Assembly (NCBI RefSeq): GCF_025698545.1
Contig: NC_068577.1
Span: 1,550,001 to 1,614,000, forward strand
DNA: 64,000 bases
Direction of reading: 5' to 3'
Source: Gossypium raimondii
Taxonomy: Eukaryota > Streptophyta > Magnoliopsida > Malvales > Malvaceae
Part shown: piece by piece, positions 11,440-21,567 of the stretch
Position numbering within the stretch: position 1 is the first letter of the stretch
Layout of the letters: each line of letters begins with the position of its first letter
Made by a program: the position numbers and the translations under genes
Notes under the pieces: model-generated
Told to the model about the DNA's origin: nothing
Seen by the model: only the letters and a program-made list of their open reading frames with translations
Databases searched by the model: none

Positions 11440-11705
11440 CTGATGTATTATTAGAGTACCCTTAACATGATGCAACGCTTCCAAACAATCTGTTTCTAAC
11501 AATAGATCACGACAGCCATGCTCCCAAGCCTGTTCAAGACCATTAAGAATACCCCAAAGCTCCGCCTCATAAACATTGCACAACCCAATATTCCTTAAAT
11601 CCCAAGCACCACGAGCTTAATGCACCTCGGATCAGGCCGCCCTCCATACCTATTCCGTATTCCAAGTTCTGGCCACCGTCTACATTTACTTTCCATTTCC
11701 CCATT
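11440..11705 (-). mobile_element. LINE fragment, RNase H-like domain
   Basis: The minus strand reads as the RNase H-like (RVT_3) domain found at the end of plant LINE ORF2 proteins. 'GKWKVNVDGG' (with the first catalytic Asp) and 'LIRGALSSWCLGFKEYW' lie at about 11700-11590. After one frameshift, 'GLCNVYEAELWGILNGLEQA' and 'DLLLETDCLEALHH' lie at about 11586-11455. The order, the 'DG' and the 'EAELWGI' helix are typical. The frameshift and truncation show it is dead. Confidence 0.65.
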
Positions 11706-13232
11706 GATGAAGAAGACCATGGATTATATAATTTTGATATCTCAATAAAATTAAAAATTCATGTTAAACAAAAATTATGGATGAAAAATACTATATTTCA
11801 ATACAATCCTTTCTGTGATTTACTCTACAATACGCATTAAAAATCATAATATTCTAATTGCCAATAACATGCATCAACGTATTGGAAAACTATTATTAAA
11901 TTTATCAAAAATGAAAAAAAACAATTAAATTTGACAAATTGGTATTTCATATGCTCAATCATCTTATATTGCAAACATTTTAATCAAATAATTAGATTGA
12001 ATTAATAAAATAAATTATTTTAATATTCGTATCAATCATAAAACTTAACTATGATTTTAATTCAATTTACTCACACAAGATTCAAGCACGGGACTTAAAA
12101 GTAAGTTGACGTCTTACCATTGAATTAATAGACTCATTCTTGTCAATAATTTTACAAAAATTAAGGATAATTCTTATGAACCAAGTCAAACATAGTTTCA
12201 AAATTAATGGAAAAAAAAATTCCAAAGAGAAGGGAATCAAACATAGGACCAAAAACACACATCCAAGGTACTTAACCACTAAAACATATCAATTTACTTG
12301 ACATAATTTAATAATTCAAAATTTTAAAAAATTGGGATGTTATATTTTACACTGGTATAAGTAGATCCCTTCTCTTTTTTAAATATGGATAAACCTAAAA
12401 TACATCTAGGATTAGTAATTTATGGATATGAAAGGAGGTTAACAAAATTTGAAAATTAAGTTTCTTATCCAACCGAATTTGAATAACATCAATTCTATTA
12501 TATAAACCCCCCTAACAATATTGTGAAAACGAATGGGGGTATTTGCTTGGCAAAGCGAAACTATGGCTAAAATGGTGCTTGAAACTGTGGCCAAAATTTC
12601 AACCACGAAATAAAAAGTGCGAAAAAAAAAGAATACCGAGATTGTTTACATAATTCGACCTTAGGGCCTTGCCCAGAGCATTGTTCCACTATCTTCCTCA
12701 CAATACAAACAATGACACCAATTTAGCAACATCATTGTTGTACAAAGACTAGACCACTCTCCCTCTAAGCTTCCCCCTCGAAAGCTTAACTTTGCAACTC
12801 AAGACTCTCTTGATTGCTTATAGAAATAATACACACATTCCCATTGCTAACTTCAACAAATTTGTACTCTATCAAACTCTCAAAACTCTGGTTCATCTTA
12901 ACCTAGGTAAAACTTAAGCTTATATAGTATTTAAGTTTTGTTTATATAAGAATTATAATCTGATCACTTCTCTATAAAGAAGGTTAAAAATCAACACAAG
13001 ATACTACTTCCATAAGAGTTTCGATTTAATCTAATGCTTTCAGAATATGAAAAGTGAATTTCCTTGCTCAACAAGTAATCTATCTTAGGTCGCAAGAAGT
13101 CAATCTTTTAAGTCTTTAATGAATGAGCCTTACACTTCTAAATATCTTTAAATAAATAGTCCAATAATTTTATTCTAAAATCTATCAACTCTTTAAAACC
13201 GACTATTACCTAAAATTATGACAATTATTTCT
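11706..13232. other. Intergenic sequence with probable retroelement debris
   Basis: AT-rich without credible coding frames. The part at 12500-13000 includes 'cataattcgaccttagggcc' followed by leader-like sequence, which recalls the 5' part of a Copia-type LTR. No termini or target duplication can be fixed. The 65-residue minus frame at 12082-12279 has no recognisable domain. Confidence 0.35.
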
Positions 13233-13674
13233 AGGGGTGTGCAAATTTCGGGTAAAATCAAATTAATTCGGTTAACTGACCGAATTCGGTTAATCGGTTG
13301 ATTAATAATTTTTTGGAAGTTTGGTTAACGGTTAATTCAGTTCGAAACCGATCAATTAACCTAATTAACCAAATTTAATAAATAATATTATAATATATAA
13401 GTATTCGGTTGGTTCGGTTAAATTTTTTGGAAATATAAATTAATCGGTCAGTTAAGCTGGTTAATTTTTGATATGTTTTATACTTGTTTTAACCAAAAAT
13501 AAATAAATAAATATATATATATAATTTCAATTAATTCGTTAACAACCAATTAACTGAAAAATTTCGATTCATTAATTTTTTAAAAAAATCGATTCAGTTA
13601 ACGATTAAGAATTTAAAAAAGTCAATTAATTCAATTAATAATAGTTCAGATCGGTTAACCGATTGAACACCCCT
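13233..13674. mobile_element. MITE-like element with short terminal inverted repeats
   Basis: The block begins 'taggggtgtgcaa' and ends 'ttgaacacccct', an imperfect inverted repeat of about 12 bases. Read as GGGGTG...CACCCC (13234-13673), it is flanked by TA on both sides. The interior is made of 'cggttaa'-type repeats and has no coding capacity. The TA flank would fit a Tc1/mariner-type mobiliser, but it is too short to be proof. Confidence 0.5.
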
Positions 13675-13935
13675 AACTATTTCAACTAAAAAAAGCAAAC
13701 TTTATCCCTAAATATATCAACTTTAAAATTTAAACTTATTCCAAAACTCATTAACACCTCTAGATGCTACAACAGCTTAATATTTTACATGCTTATTGAA
13801 ATCTATACGTTTAGAATTATATACTATTTGGTGGGCCTATCGAGGCAGAGAAGCCGAGGTGATACCCACTGCAACACACACATGCTACCTTTCTCTCTCC
13901 ATTTTCTTTTCCATTTCATCTCCTTTTTAACTTAT
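13675..13935. other. Upstream region of the RTFL gene
   Basis: The sequence becomes pyrimidine-rich towards the TATA box at 13936 ('ctctctccattttcttttcc'). No other feature is seen. Most of the 141-residue frame from 13789 lies in this flank and leader and is not considered real. Confidence 0.4.
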
Positions 13936-13943
13936 TATAAATA
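13936..13943 (+). promoter_or_regulatory. TATA box of the RTFL/DVL gene
   Basis: A perfect TATAAATA lies about 217 bases before the ATG at 14153. Transcription would start near 13970 and give a leader of roughly 180 bases that is C/T-rich at 13970-14020, a usual plant core-promoter layout. Confidence 0.6.
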
Positions 13944-14152
13944 CTCACCCGTCACTCCATTTCTTCACTCCTCTCTCATTATCTCTCAGCCCCCCCTCCT
14001 CCCCCACCCCGCACCCCCCACAAAAGAATCCACCTTTACTCTTTGTTGCTGCAACAATCTACTGCACTGTTTTAGCTTCCAAAAGGGAACTCAAAAAAGA
14101 ATCCAGAAAGAAAAAGGACCTCCATTGATCCTTTTTCAAAACCTTATCATCA

Positions 14153-14431
14153 ATGGCTTCAAGTCTCACAACAACATGTTCAACTTCACCACCACCGACT
14201 TTCTACTTGGATGAGAAATGGAAGTTATCAAAGAAAGAAACTTCTTCATCATCATCATCATCATCATCAAGAAGGAGCCGTTCATCATTCATCGTCAAGA
14301 ACTCTTCTAATAAAAGATGTGCTTTCACAAGGAAATGTGCGAGGTTAGTGAAAGAACAAAGGGCTCGTTTTTACATCATGAGGCGTTGTGTTACCATGCT
14401 TATTTGCTGGCGTGACTACACTGATTCTTGA
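14153..14431 (+). CDS. ROTUNDIFOLIA-like/DEVIL small peptide (RTFL domain)
   Basis: This gene encodes 92 residues and belongs to the plant-specific RTFL/DVL family. These small plasma-membrane-associated peptides restrict polar cell proliferation in leaves and floral organs when over-expressed. The conserved RTFL domain is at residues 56-89, with 'CAFTRKCARLVKEQRARFY' and 'IMRRCVTMLICWRDY'. The N-terminal half is variable and includes a serine run (residues 31-39) coded by a TCA/TCC repeat, which is also typical. The domain sits at the extreme C-terminus, as expected. The ATG in 'atcaATGGct' is chosen because it is the first Met of this frame and is supported by the TATA box upstream. The gene has no intron. 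Over-expression phenotypes are known for the family; the role of this copy is inferred. Confidence 0.92.
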   Translation: MASSLTTTCSTSPPPTFYLDEKWKLSKKETSSSSSSSSSRRSRSSFIVKNSSNKRCAFTRKCARLVKEQRARFYIMRRCVTMLICWRDYTDS

Positions 14432-15028
14432 ACCAAAAAACCTTCCGTTGTGATGGGTTTTTTTTTGCCATTTTCTTTTTGCTGAGTTAATTTTAGCTAG
14501 CTAGAGGTTTATCAATGGCATCCAAGCAAGAAAGAAGAAGAAGAAGAAGAAGAAAGTAGATATCATAAGCTATATATATATATTTACACTTGTATATAAA
14601 GAGTTGTTCTTTGAATCTCTCTCCATATAAGGAGCTATGGGTTTCTTCTAATGTGACTGTTGCTTTCAAAATATTAATATAAATTAGAAGGATCATCATC
14701 AAAGTATAGGTTTCTCCATTTTATTTCTTCATATTTGCTGTATTCTTTTTTTTTCTAGGTTTTTCTATAGTTTTGAGATCTAAGAAAGTAAAAAGAAAAA
14801 AAATTCATATGCAAGTTTTGTTCTGGTTTGGATCTGGGTGTTAATTTGCTTACATAGACCATTATTATTTTATTATTTTTCAATGATATTTTGATTTCTT
14901 TTCAAGTTAGTCACATTTGAACATGGGAGAGTGAAGATGCCATTTTTATTCTATTTTTGTACATCAACTTCTATTATAAAAGTAGCAGTAAATTCTTTGT
15001 TTAATTTAAGAATCCTCCATCTAAACCC
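14432..15028. other. 3' flank of the RTFL gene, with AAG microsatellite
   Basis: Likely 3' UTR followed by AT-rich sequence. An (AAG)n run of about 30 bases lies at 14525-14556. The 69-residue minus frame here is a by-product of that repeat. Confidence 0.5.
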
Positions 15029-15150
15029 ATCCTTAACATATAATTCACCGTTAATCTAAACTCACCTTTTACCCAAATCTTGAAGAAACACATCCTTAAC
15101 ATATAATTCGCCGTCAATCTAAACTCACCCTTTACCCAAATCTTGAAGAA
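15029..15150. repeat. Two-copy direct tandem repeat, unit about 62 bases
   Basis: 'catccttaacatataattc' followed by 'aatctaaactcacc' and 'acccaaatcttgaagaa' occurs at about 15029-15087 and again at 15091-15150 with few changes. It is followed by a shorter partial echo, 'acccaaatgttgaagaagta'. Confidence 0.85.
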
Positions 15151-15662
15151 GTAACCCAAATGTTGAAGAAGTAAAAGAGAAAGGAAGGAGAAGTAAATGG
15201 ACACTATTCTCAAAGTTTCTGTCGAAAAGAAATCCAAATGACCAAATTATCCTGCTACTTAGTGGTTTGACCAGTCATGGACCACCACTCAAAAGGGACA
15301 TATTAGTAAGTTAAAATGGTGATAATATATACTTTATTTTATGGTTTTCAGTGTTATATTTATTTATGGATTTGATGGATGATTGTAGTAAATATAGGAG
15401 AATCAAGAGGGTATTAATGTCAAAAGGAAAAGAATACAGCTGGGTTAATGAATGGGATCTGATCTGACCATTCGTTTCTAAAAAAATGGGAAACCCCTTT
15501 GGGAATCATAAAGTTTTCAGTACTAAAACAAGTCATCTACAGTTTTATTATTACATTCTTTTTTTTTCTTTTTATAACTTTGGGAATGAAAAAGTTTGTC
15601 TATTAATAAATTATTTTTTCTATTTCATTAAAATCTATTATAATAATTTCCACTATTTTTTA
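15151..15662. other. AT-rich intergenic sequence
   Basis: No coding frame or repeat boundary recognised. The 89-residue frame beginning at 15486 has AT-driven composition and no domain. Confidence 0.4.
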
Positions 15663-15794
15663 CGATTGAGTTGTAACTTGATTCGTATTGATATTGCTGT
15701 CAATGTAAAACGATGTGGATTCAAATACGCTGAAATGCATTCTTCTCCCATTTAAGGGTTGATGAGAGATTATGAGTAATTTTAAGCATTGTAT
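15663..15794 (+). mobile_element. tRNA-derived SINE-like copy A
   Basis: 'cgattgagttgtaacttgat' starts a block that also contains 'gtggattcaaatacgctgaa' (box B-like), 'cttctcccatttaagggttg' and 'agtaattttaagcattgt'. The same landmarks recur in the same order at 26161, 43337 and 59641. The box A and box B spacing of about 45 bases is that of a tRNA-derived promoter. Confidence 0.5.
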
Positions 15795-16040
15795 AGAGAA
15801 ATACGACCGACAATAACTGTTGCAACATTAGAAGCTTTAAAATCAAAATTAGAGATAGGTTGCCTTGATAAATTGTCGATAATTGCACTCTAGTGCCATC
15901 ATCATCATCATCGGACCAATCCAACCTTCAAGATATCCTATCACATCAATTATGCATAATAAATTAAGTCTCAAATGATCTACCTTTCTCGTCCAATCTT
16001 ACAAATAGAATTACATTGCTCTATGATTCCACAAAATTTT

Positions 16041-16150
16041 CTATTGAGTCTTGAACGTTGCAGTAATAAAAAGAGTATAGGTTCAAATGTGCTTAAGCGC
16101 ATATTCTCTTTTAATTTAAAGATAAACGAGTTTATGGGCAGCTTATAACT
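16041..16150 (+). mobile_element. SINE-like copy B, degraded
   Basis: Starts 'attgagtcttgaacgttgca' and carries a box B-like 'aggttcaaatgtgcttaagc' followed by 'gcatattctcttttaat', matching the internal order of the copies at 15663 and 26161 with more divergence. Confidence 0.35.
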
Positions 16151-17088
16151 TGAATAATTCACAAATTTCGTTCTCTATCCACAATCAAACATGTAATTAT
16201 TGATTAAAAAAAGATAAAATTAAGATTCTTTTACTAGTATAATCATTCAAAAAAAATAATCACAAAACTATACCAATTTTCTTGGTAGCCGATTTATTGA
16301 TAAGAACTTATCACCTCTCAAATGTCCATTGTGTGGGCTAAGACAGATTGGTACAAAAAGATTTTCTTTTTGGCTTTAGTGTTTCACTTGCATTGATTTC
16401 TTCTATCTCCTCTCACTTTCTTTTGGGTCCTCCTCATAAATAAATTTAGGTCAAAGAACCACCTTCTTCTCTTCATAATTTTTTCTTTTCATGGCATGCA
16501 TTTTCTAGGTGATCAATGAAACATTAGTCAATAACTAGATCAAGATTTGAACATTAAATGATTAATTTTTAGGTTGGCATGCTAAATGGGTCCCTAAAAT
16601 TATAACAACAAAATTGATAATAAAAAAAAAAAGAGAGAGAGAAATTGGAGGAAGAATATATATATATATATAAAGGCAACTAAATTGTACACTTTAATTT
16701 ATAGGGTGGCCTAGGGCTCAATAGGTCAAAGAAAAAAGTGGGGGAAAAAACATTAGTCACCCCACAAATCTTAACAAAGATGATTAATATCTTTGATTTA
16801 TATTTACATGTTGATTTTTGATCATTACATTTTGGATTGATAAAATCATTTTGCCTTTTGTTGTGTATATCCTTCTTTTACCCTAATTTATATGCAACCA
16901 AATCTTTCTCTTTCTTTAGCTAATTGATTATGGAATCTTAGCTTGTGACCATAACATATATAAAATACAAAATTTTCATCCCAATAAGTCAAGATTTTGT
17001 CCTTTTTTGGTTCCAAAGTGTATCAACATGCACTTGCAAGCTATCAAGCTATTAAATTTTGATATAATGTTAATTTTAGTATTAATGT

Positions 17089-17120
<32 letters not shown>

Positions 17121-17282
17121 TTCAATTCCATTTTTAAAAATTTGATTATTAATATTTCGAAGAGTTGAATCATTTTTTTAATGAAAATATTCACTAAAAC
17201 ATTAGGCTTTTAACAATATTGACGTGGTAACTTGTGTGAAAGTATGTGTATATTTTATGCTGAACTAATACTATTTGTCTTA
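16151..17282. other. AT-rich intergenic sequence with short microsatellites
   Basis: Contains A-rich, GA and TA runs (16620-16670) and a TA run (17090-17110). There is no credible gene. The part from about 17190 to 17282 belongs to a dispersed repeat shared with 1.78-2.1 kb. Confidence 0.45.
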
Positions 17283-17520
17283 TATGTCATCAGGCCCGGC
17301 CCTAGGGGTCGTCTGGAGGTGCGGCCGCCCAGGGCTCAAGGTTGAACGGAGTCCAAAATATTATTTTCCAGTTGTTAAGGGGTCCAAAAATATATTTTTT
17401 TTAACTTTTAAAGGTTAAGAATAAAATTTTACCAACTTTTAAGGGACCTAAAAAAAATTTCTCCAACTTTTAAGGAACCTAAAACCCCATTTTATAAAAA
17501 AAAATGGGCATGTATGTCAT
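17283..17520. mobile_element. hAT-type MITE with 8-bp target-site duplication
   Basis: The element 17291-17512 (222 bases) is flanked by perfect 8-base copies of TATGTCAT at 17283-17290 and 17513-17520. Its ends, CAGGCCCGG and GGGCATG, form a short imperfect inverted repeat (CA-G/T-GCCC). An 8-bp duplication and CA...TG ends are hallmarks of hAT elements. It contains no gene. It sits inside a dispersed repeat whose uninterrupted relative is at 1.78-2.1 kb. Confidence 0.7.
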
Positions 17521-17798
17521 GCCCACAATATTTTAAATATCATAAAAATATTTTTAAAAGGTAAAAAATTAAAAGTCATAAAAATAAAAATAAATACACG
17601 TGGATTGTCACGTGGGTTGCCATATTTAAAATTTTAATATTTTAGTCAATATTTTGTTGAAAATAGCAATTTCTTTTAAAAAGTTGATAGTTAAATTTTA
17701 CTATTTTTAACAATTAAGGGTTAAATTTAAATAAAAAGAAAAAATTAATTTAAAAAAAAAATGTAAATGTTAAAAACTAAATTATCGTAATGCCTTAA
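17521..17798. repeat. Dispersed repeat, right part
   Basis: 'tacacgtggattgtcacgtg' followed by 'gccatatttaaaattttaat' and 'tcaatattttgttgaaaata' parallels 1895-1965 in the same order. It is non-coding and its class is unknown. Confidence 0.45.
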
Positions 17799-17943
17799 GG
17801 GTAGATTTGGATGGGCGATACGGTATGTTGCGGTTAGATTACTTTTTATTTCGTGCTGCAGTATATTTACAGTATCTAATATTACCGTCACCGCTGCTTT
17901 TACACTAACTATAGATAAATACACCATCTATCCAAACCTACCC
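17799..17943. mobile_element. Tourist-like (PIF/Harbinger type) MITE, copy 1
   Basis: The ends 'gggtagatttggatggg' and 'ccatctatccaaacctaccc' are inverted repeats of each other, and TAA flanks both sides (17796-17798 and 17944-17946). A 3-bp TAA duplication with a GGG..TTTGG terminus fits PIF/Harbinger MITEs. The interior shares 'acagtatctaat' and 'tttttacactaa'-like motifs with copies 2-4. Confidence 0.7.
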
Positions 17944-18255
17944 TAAATTTTAATATCAACATTTTCCTATTTGATAAGAAAGATGAAAAGCTACATTTAA
18001 TCTAATAATTGAAATTCATAACTAGTTATATATTACTTTTGTAATTCAAATGTTAAGTTATTTTGTTGATGTTTATTTTTGGCAAAACAAAAGATTAAAG
18101 AATAAAAAGGAATCACTTGGATCAAATTTGGTAATAAAGTGGTCCATAGTTTCAGGGAAACAGCCATTGTATCCATTAAATGTATGCATCTCTAACCTTT
18201 AGATAAAAGGGGTTAATAGATTTGGGTTCAATCCTAAACCAAATAAGATGCTTAA

Positions 18256-18423
18256 GGGTGAGTTTGGATGAACGGTGCGTTTACCTATAGTTAGTGTAAA
18301 AATAGCGGTGGCGGTGAGATTAGATATTGTAGCGATACTGTAGCGATACTGTAGCGTGAGACAAAAAGTAAGTTAAATGCACCGCACCGCACTCAATTGT
18401 CCATCCAAAGTCCAAACCCACCC
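18256..18423. mobile_element. Tourist-like MITE, copy 2
   Basis: Starts 'gggtgagtttggatgaacgg' and ends 'tccaaagtccaaacccaccc', flanked by TAA on both sides. Its interior is in the opposite orientation to copy 1 ('ttagtgtaaaaatagcggtg') and contains a short direct repeat, 'tgtagcgatac' twice. Confidence 0.7.
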
Positions 18424-20073
18424 TAAAAAACATAAAAAAAAAGGGAAATAAAATAAACTAACCCCAAAGCTATTACTACTGCGGATCTATCCCTAAACTC
18501 TGAGAATTTTTCCTTTATATAGGACAAAAGGTCTAGGAAATAGGGCAGAACCTTTAGGTCCTTGTTTGGTCAACGGTCACATCATGACACGTAAGCTCGA
18601 GCAGTATGATAAACCCCTGAAATTGGAAGTAAACCACTTGTCACCTCCCCGTTGGCAAGTTACCTTCCAAATGGGACCATAAGTCACATGGGTAGGCTTG
18701 GAACTATATGGGGAATGGGACCCCATTCCTTCACAAAGGGTTTTGGCCTTTGTTGGGTACCCCCCTTCTCCCAACTCTAGTGGATTAGGTGTACATCCTA
18801 TCCATCCTCTACACTTTGTTTCATGTCTTAGATTTTAATTTTACAAGTACCGGGGTAAATTATATTAGGGGATATTTTGAATATAAATTATAAATGAAAA
18901 TGAAAATTTAAAAATTTAAATATCATATGGTTAATACATTTTGATTAGTCGAATCTTAGATTACGGTTCGTAATAGGATTACGAAAATATAAGATTATGG
19001 GTAGAATGTGAGATTATCTTACTTGGTTCATTTAGTTGGAATGTAATATCAAAGTGTTTGGTTGATAAAATGTAATATTACCTAAAAGCACATTTTACTC
19101 ATTTATTTTTTTACAAGTTTAGTTCCTTTAATATTTTTTTGTCTCGATTTTTATAAAATTATTATAATTTATTATTTTCATTACAATTTATAGATTAATA
19201 CGTAAAAGGTGTGATATTAAAATAAATTTATATAAATCATAGTTATAATAATTCATGAAAAGTGATTGCAAGACCAACCATAATTATAATTATAACCGTA
19301 ATTAATGTATTAATAAATTATTAAATAAAATATAATAATTTTAATTGCAATGTATGGCATCTATTGGTTCGTTGTTAAATTTTTGTTTGCTTGTTTTCAA
19401 TTAGTTTTAAATTTATTTTAAAAATCTGAATTGATTAAAATAATAAAAACAAAGGGTAAATTGGTTCAAAATTTAAGATTATGCCCATAATTTAAGATAA
19501 CTTAAGGAATGAGCTGTAATGAGATTACACCCTATATTACGGTATATTGACACTATTCCATAATGTGAAATTACAAGATGATCGAAACATTGACAGTCTG
19601 AACACCATAATCTTATTTTGAAATGTAACCGTAATATTACATTTAACGAACCAAACACCCATTAAGGTTTTTTTACACAAAATTAGAAGACATGGGCACT
19701 AATTTTACATTTCTAATTAAACCTAAGAAGCATAAATAAAAAAGATCCATTATTATTTGAACCAATTGTGAATAGAAGACTTCAAAGGCTGGGTTACTTA
19801 CCAAACTCAAGCTGGCCCATAAACCATACTATTATTGTCTTATTTTACTTTTATATATTTTTAGAATAAAACCTATTTGGACTATCATGTAGGACTGTCG
19901 TTAGGAAGGTAACGAAATTTTAACAGTAGGGTGACCATTTCGTGTAACAAAACAATAACGTAAGTGACTAAAATGTAATATGAGGCAAACAAAAATGACT
20001 ATTTTATAGTTTACCCTTCTTTTTATATAGCATATACAAATTAAATTATAGAGACTAAATTGTGAATATTTAA
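18424..20073. other. Intergenic sequence, probable MITE or repeat debris
   Basis: A G+C-richer stretch at 18540-18780 holds no known domain (the 65-residue minus frame is unassigned). The part at 18940-19670 has facing motifs such as 'gtttggttgataaaatgtaa' and 'ttacatttaacgaaccaaac', suggesting a larger non-autonomous inverted-repeat element, but I could not fix both ends or a target duplication. Confidence 0.35.
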
Positions 20074-21203
20074 CTAGAAATGTTGTAAAGTGGTACTCGA
20101 AATCACTGTTAGTGTGATCTCAGAGCGGAGTATCAAGAGTTAAGTCTGAAACCTCTGGCATTCTTACTTGTAGTTCAGAGCTTAAGAGAACGCTCACGGG
20201 GTTAACCGTCCGTGGCGGATCAATCTACTTACGTGAATCAAAGGCTACATGAGAACCACTTAAACACCTTACGGAAGTTGGCCTTATAAGTTGTTTAACG
20301 AGATCTTCTTGTGACAACTATTATAGGAGATGTAGGTGCGATATCTTCTCCTCACTACTAGACTATTATAGGATATGTAGATGACGCGAGAAGGCAGTGG
20401 TCCCCATGACCCAGATTACGCGGAATCTCGATAGAGATTGAAGTAGGGGATTATGGCTTTGCGGGGCCATAAATCCTGTAGCTCAAGAACAAGAGATAAG
20501 TCTGAGTGGCCAAGTTTCCGGGTAGGGTGTGAACGGGCAGACACGCCACTTTAGAATTCCACATCGCAGAATTTGGTTGGAGGTCAGAACCCGATCCTTG
20601 TCCAGAGGGTCTCTTCACCAACATTCTTTTGACCTAAGTGGCTCGCTAACCATCTGCTTGATAATTCTCATCGTGGGATGGCAAAAAGTGTTGCGGTGAA
20701 GAAAGAATTGCCGTTCTATAGTTTACAACTATAGGGAATTGCCGCCAACGGAGCGAGCGGGATTCTAGGCACTTCAAGATATTCTGAGTGGGACACGACG
20801 CTCTTGAAAAAAGCTTTGAGATCGGTTCCGGATTCCTTAAATCAGATAGAAAAAAACTCCAGCTGAAATGGAGGAGGAAAGGGAACAGCTCTCAGTACGA
20901 GAAGGCGGGTACTGCTCAGGAAACTGGTGTAGCGCCACCACACTTTCCTGGGCGCGCGTCGGTCCCACCGGTGGCCGACCAAGTAGGGATACTTGTAGCG
21001 CATGTCGGGCGAAGAAGATGGCTCCATACGGGATACAACAAATGATACGTTATAGACTCAAATCAAAAATTTCTAAATTTTTTTATTGGTTTTTCCCTTG
21101 CGCAAGCGCAAGGCAAGAGGGTACGTTACCCCTCCATACCTCCCTCGGGGAGGCTTATCATAGGAACGTTACCCCTCCATACCTCCCTCGGGGAGGCTTA
21201 TAT
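20074..21203 (+). repeat. Direct repeat copy 1 within the organellar insert
   Basis: 1130 bases, matching 21568-22708. As far as I can read, the first 450 or so bases and the last 500 or so are identical to copy 2. Between about 20526 and 20695 this copy differs at many places, lacking 11 bases in nine small deletions and carrying several substitutions. Copy 2 looks like the intact version there. Confidence 0.9.
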
Positions 21204-21288
21204 TAAATCCCGTGCAAACAAGAGGGTAACAACACTATAACTACACTAGGAACGTTACCCCTCCATACCTCCCTCGGGGAGGCTTACC
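21123..21288 (+). repeat. Short palindrome-bearing repeats in the organellar insert
   Basis: 'cgttacccctccatacctcc' followed by 'ctcggggaggctta' occurs at about 21124, 21165 and 21253, and twice more in copy 2 (about 22629 and 22670). Each carries CCTCCC-TC-GGGGAGG, able to form a hairpin. Short dispersed hairpin repeats of this kind are common in plant mitochondrial DNA. Confidence 0.85.
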
Positions 21289-21567
21289 GGACACTTTCTC
21301 GAAACAACCTAGGGAGCTTTACAACCTCACGCTTGCAACCGTAGGCGGGAGATAGATATAAGCCTAACTCAAAATCCAATAAAAAGTCTATAACGTATCC
21401 CGGTGGTGGATCAAAGCTGAGCTTTGACCCTCGTAGCCGTTAGGGGGGAGGGTGTTTTCTCGTGCATACATATATTTTGGTGCTATACCATATATGAATT
21501 TCCCAAAGGGCTATAGAAAGAAAAAGGATGTCTTTTTCGGCTATAGATCTTCTCCATTTCTAGGTTT

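Noticed and set aside
13789..14214. 141-residue plus-strand frame
   Set aside because: It covers the promoter and C/T-rich leader of the RTFL gene and overlaps its start in another frame. It has no domain.
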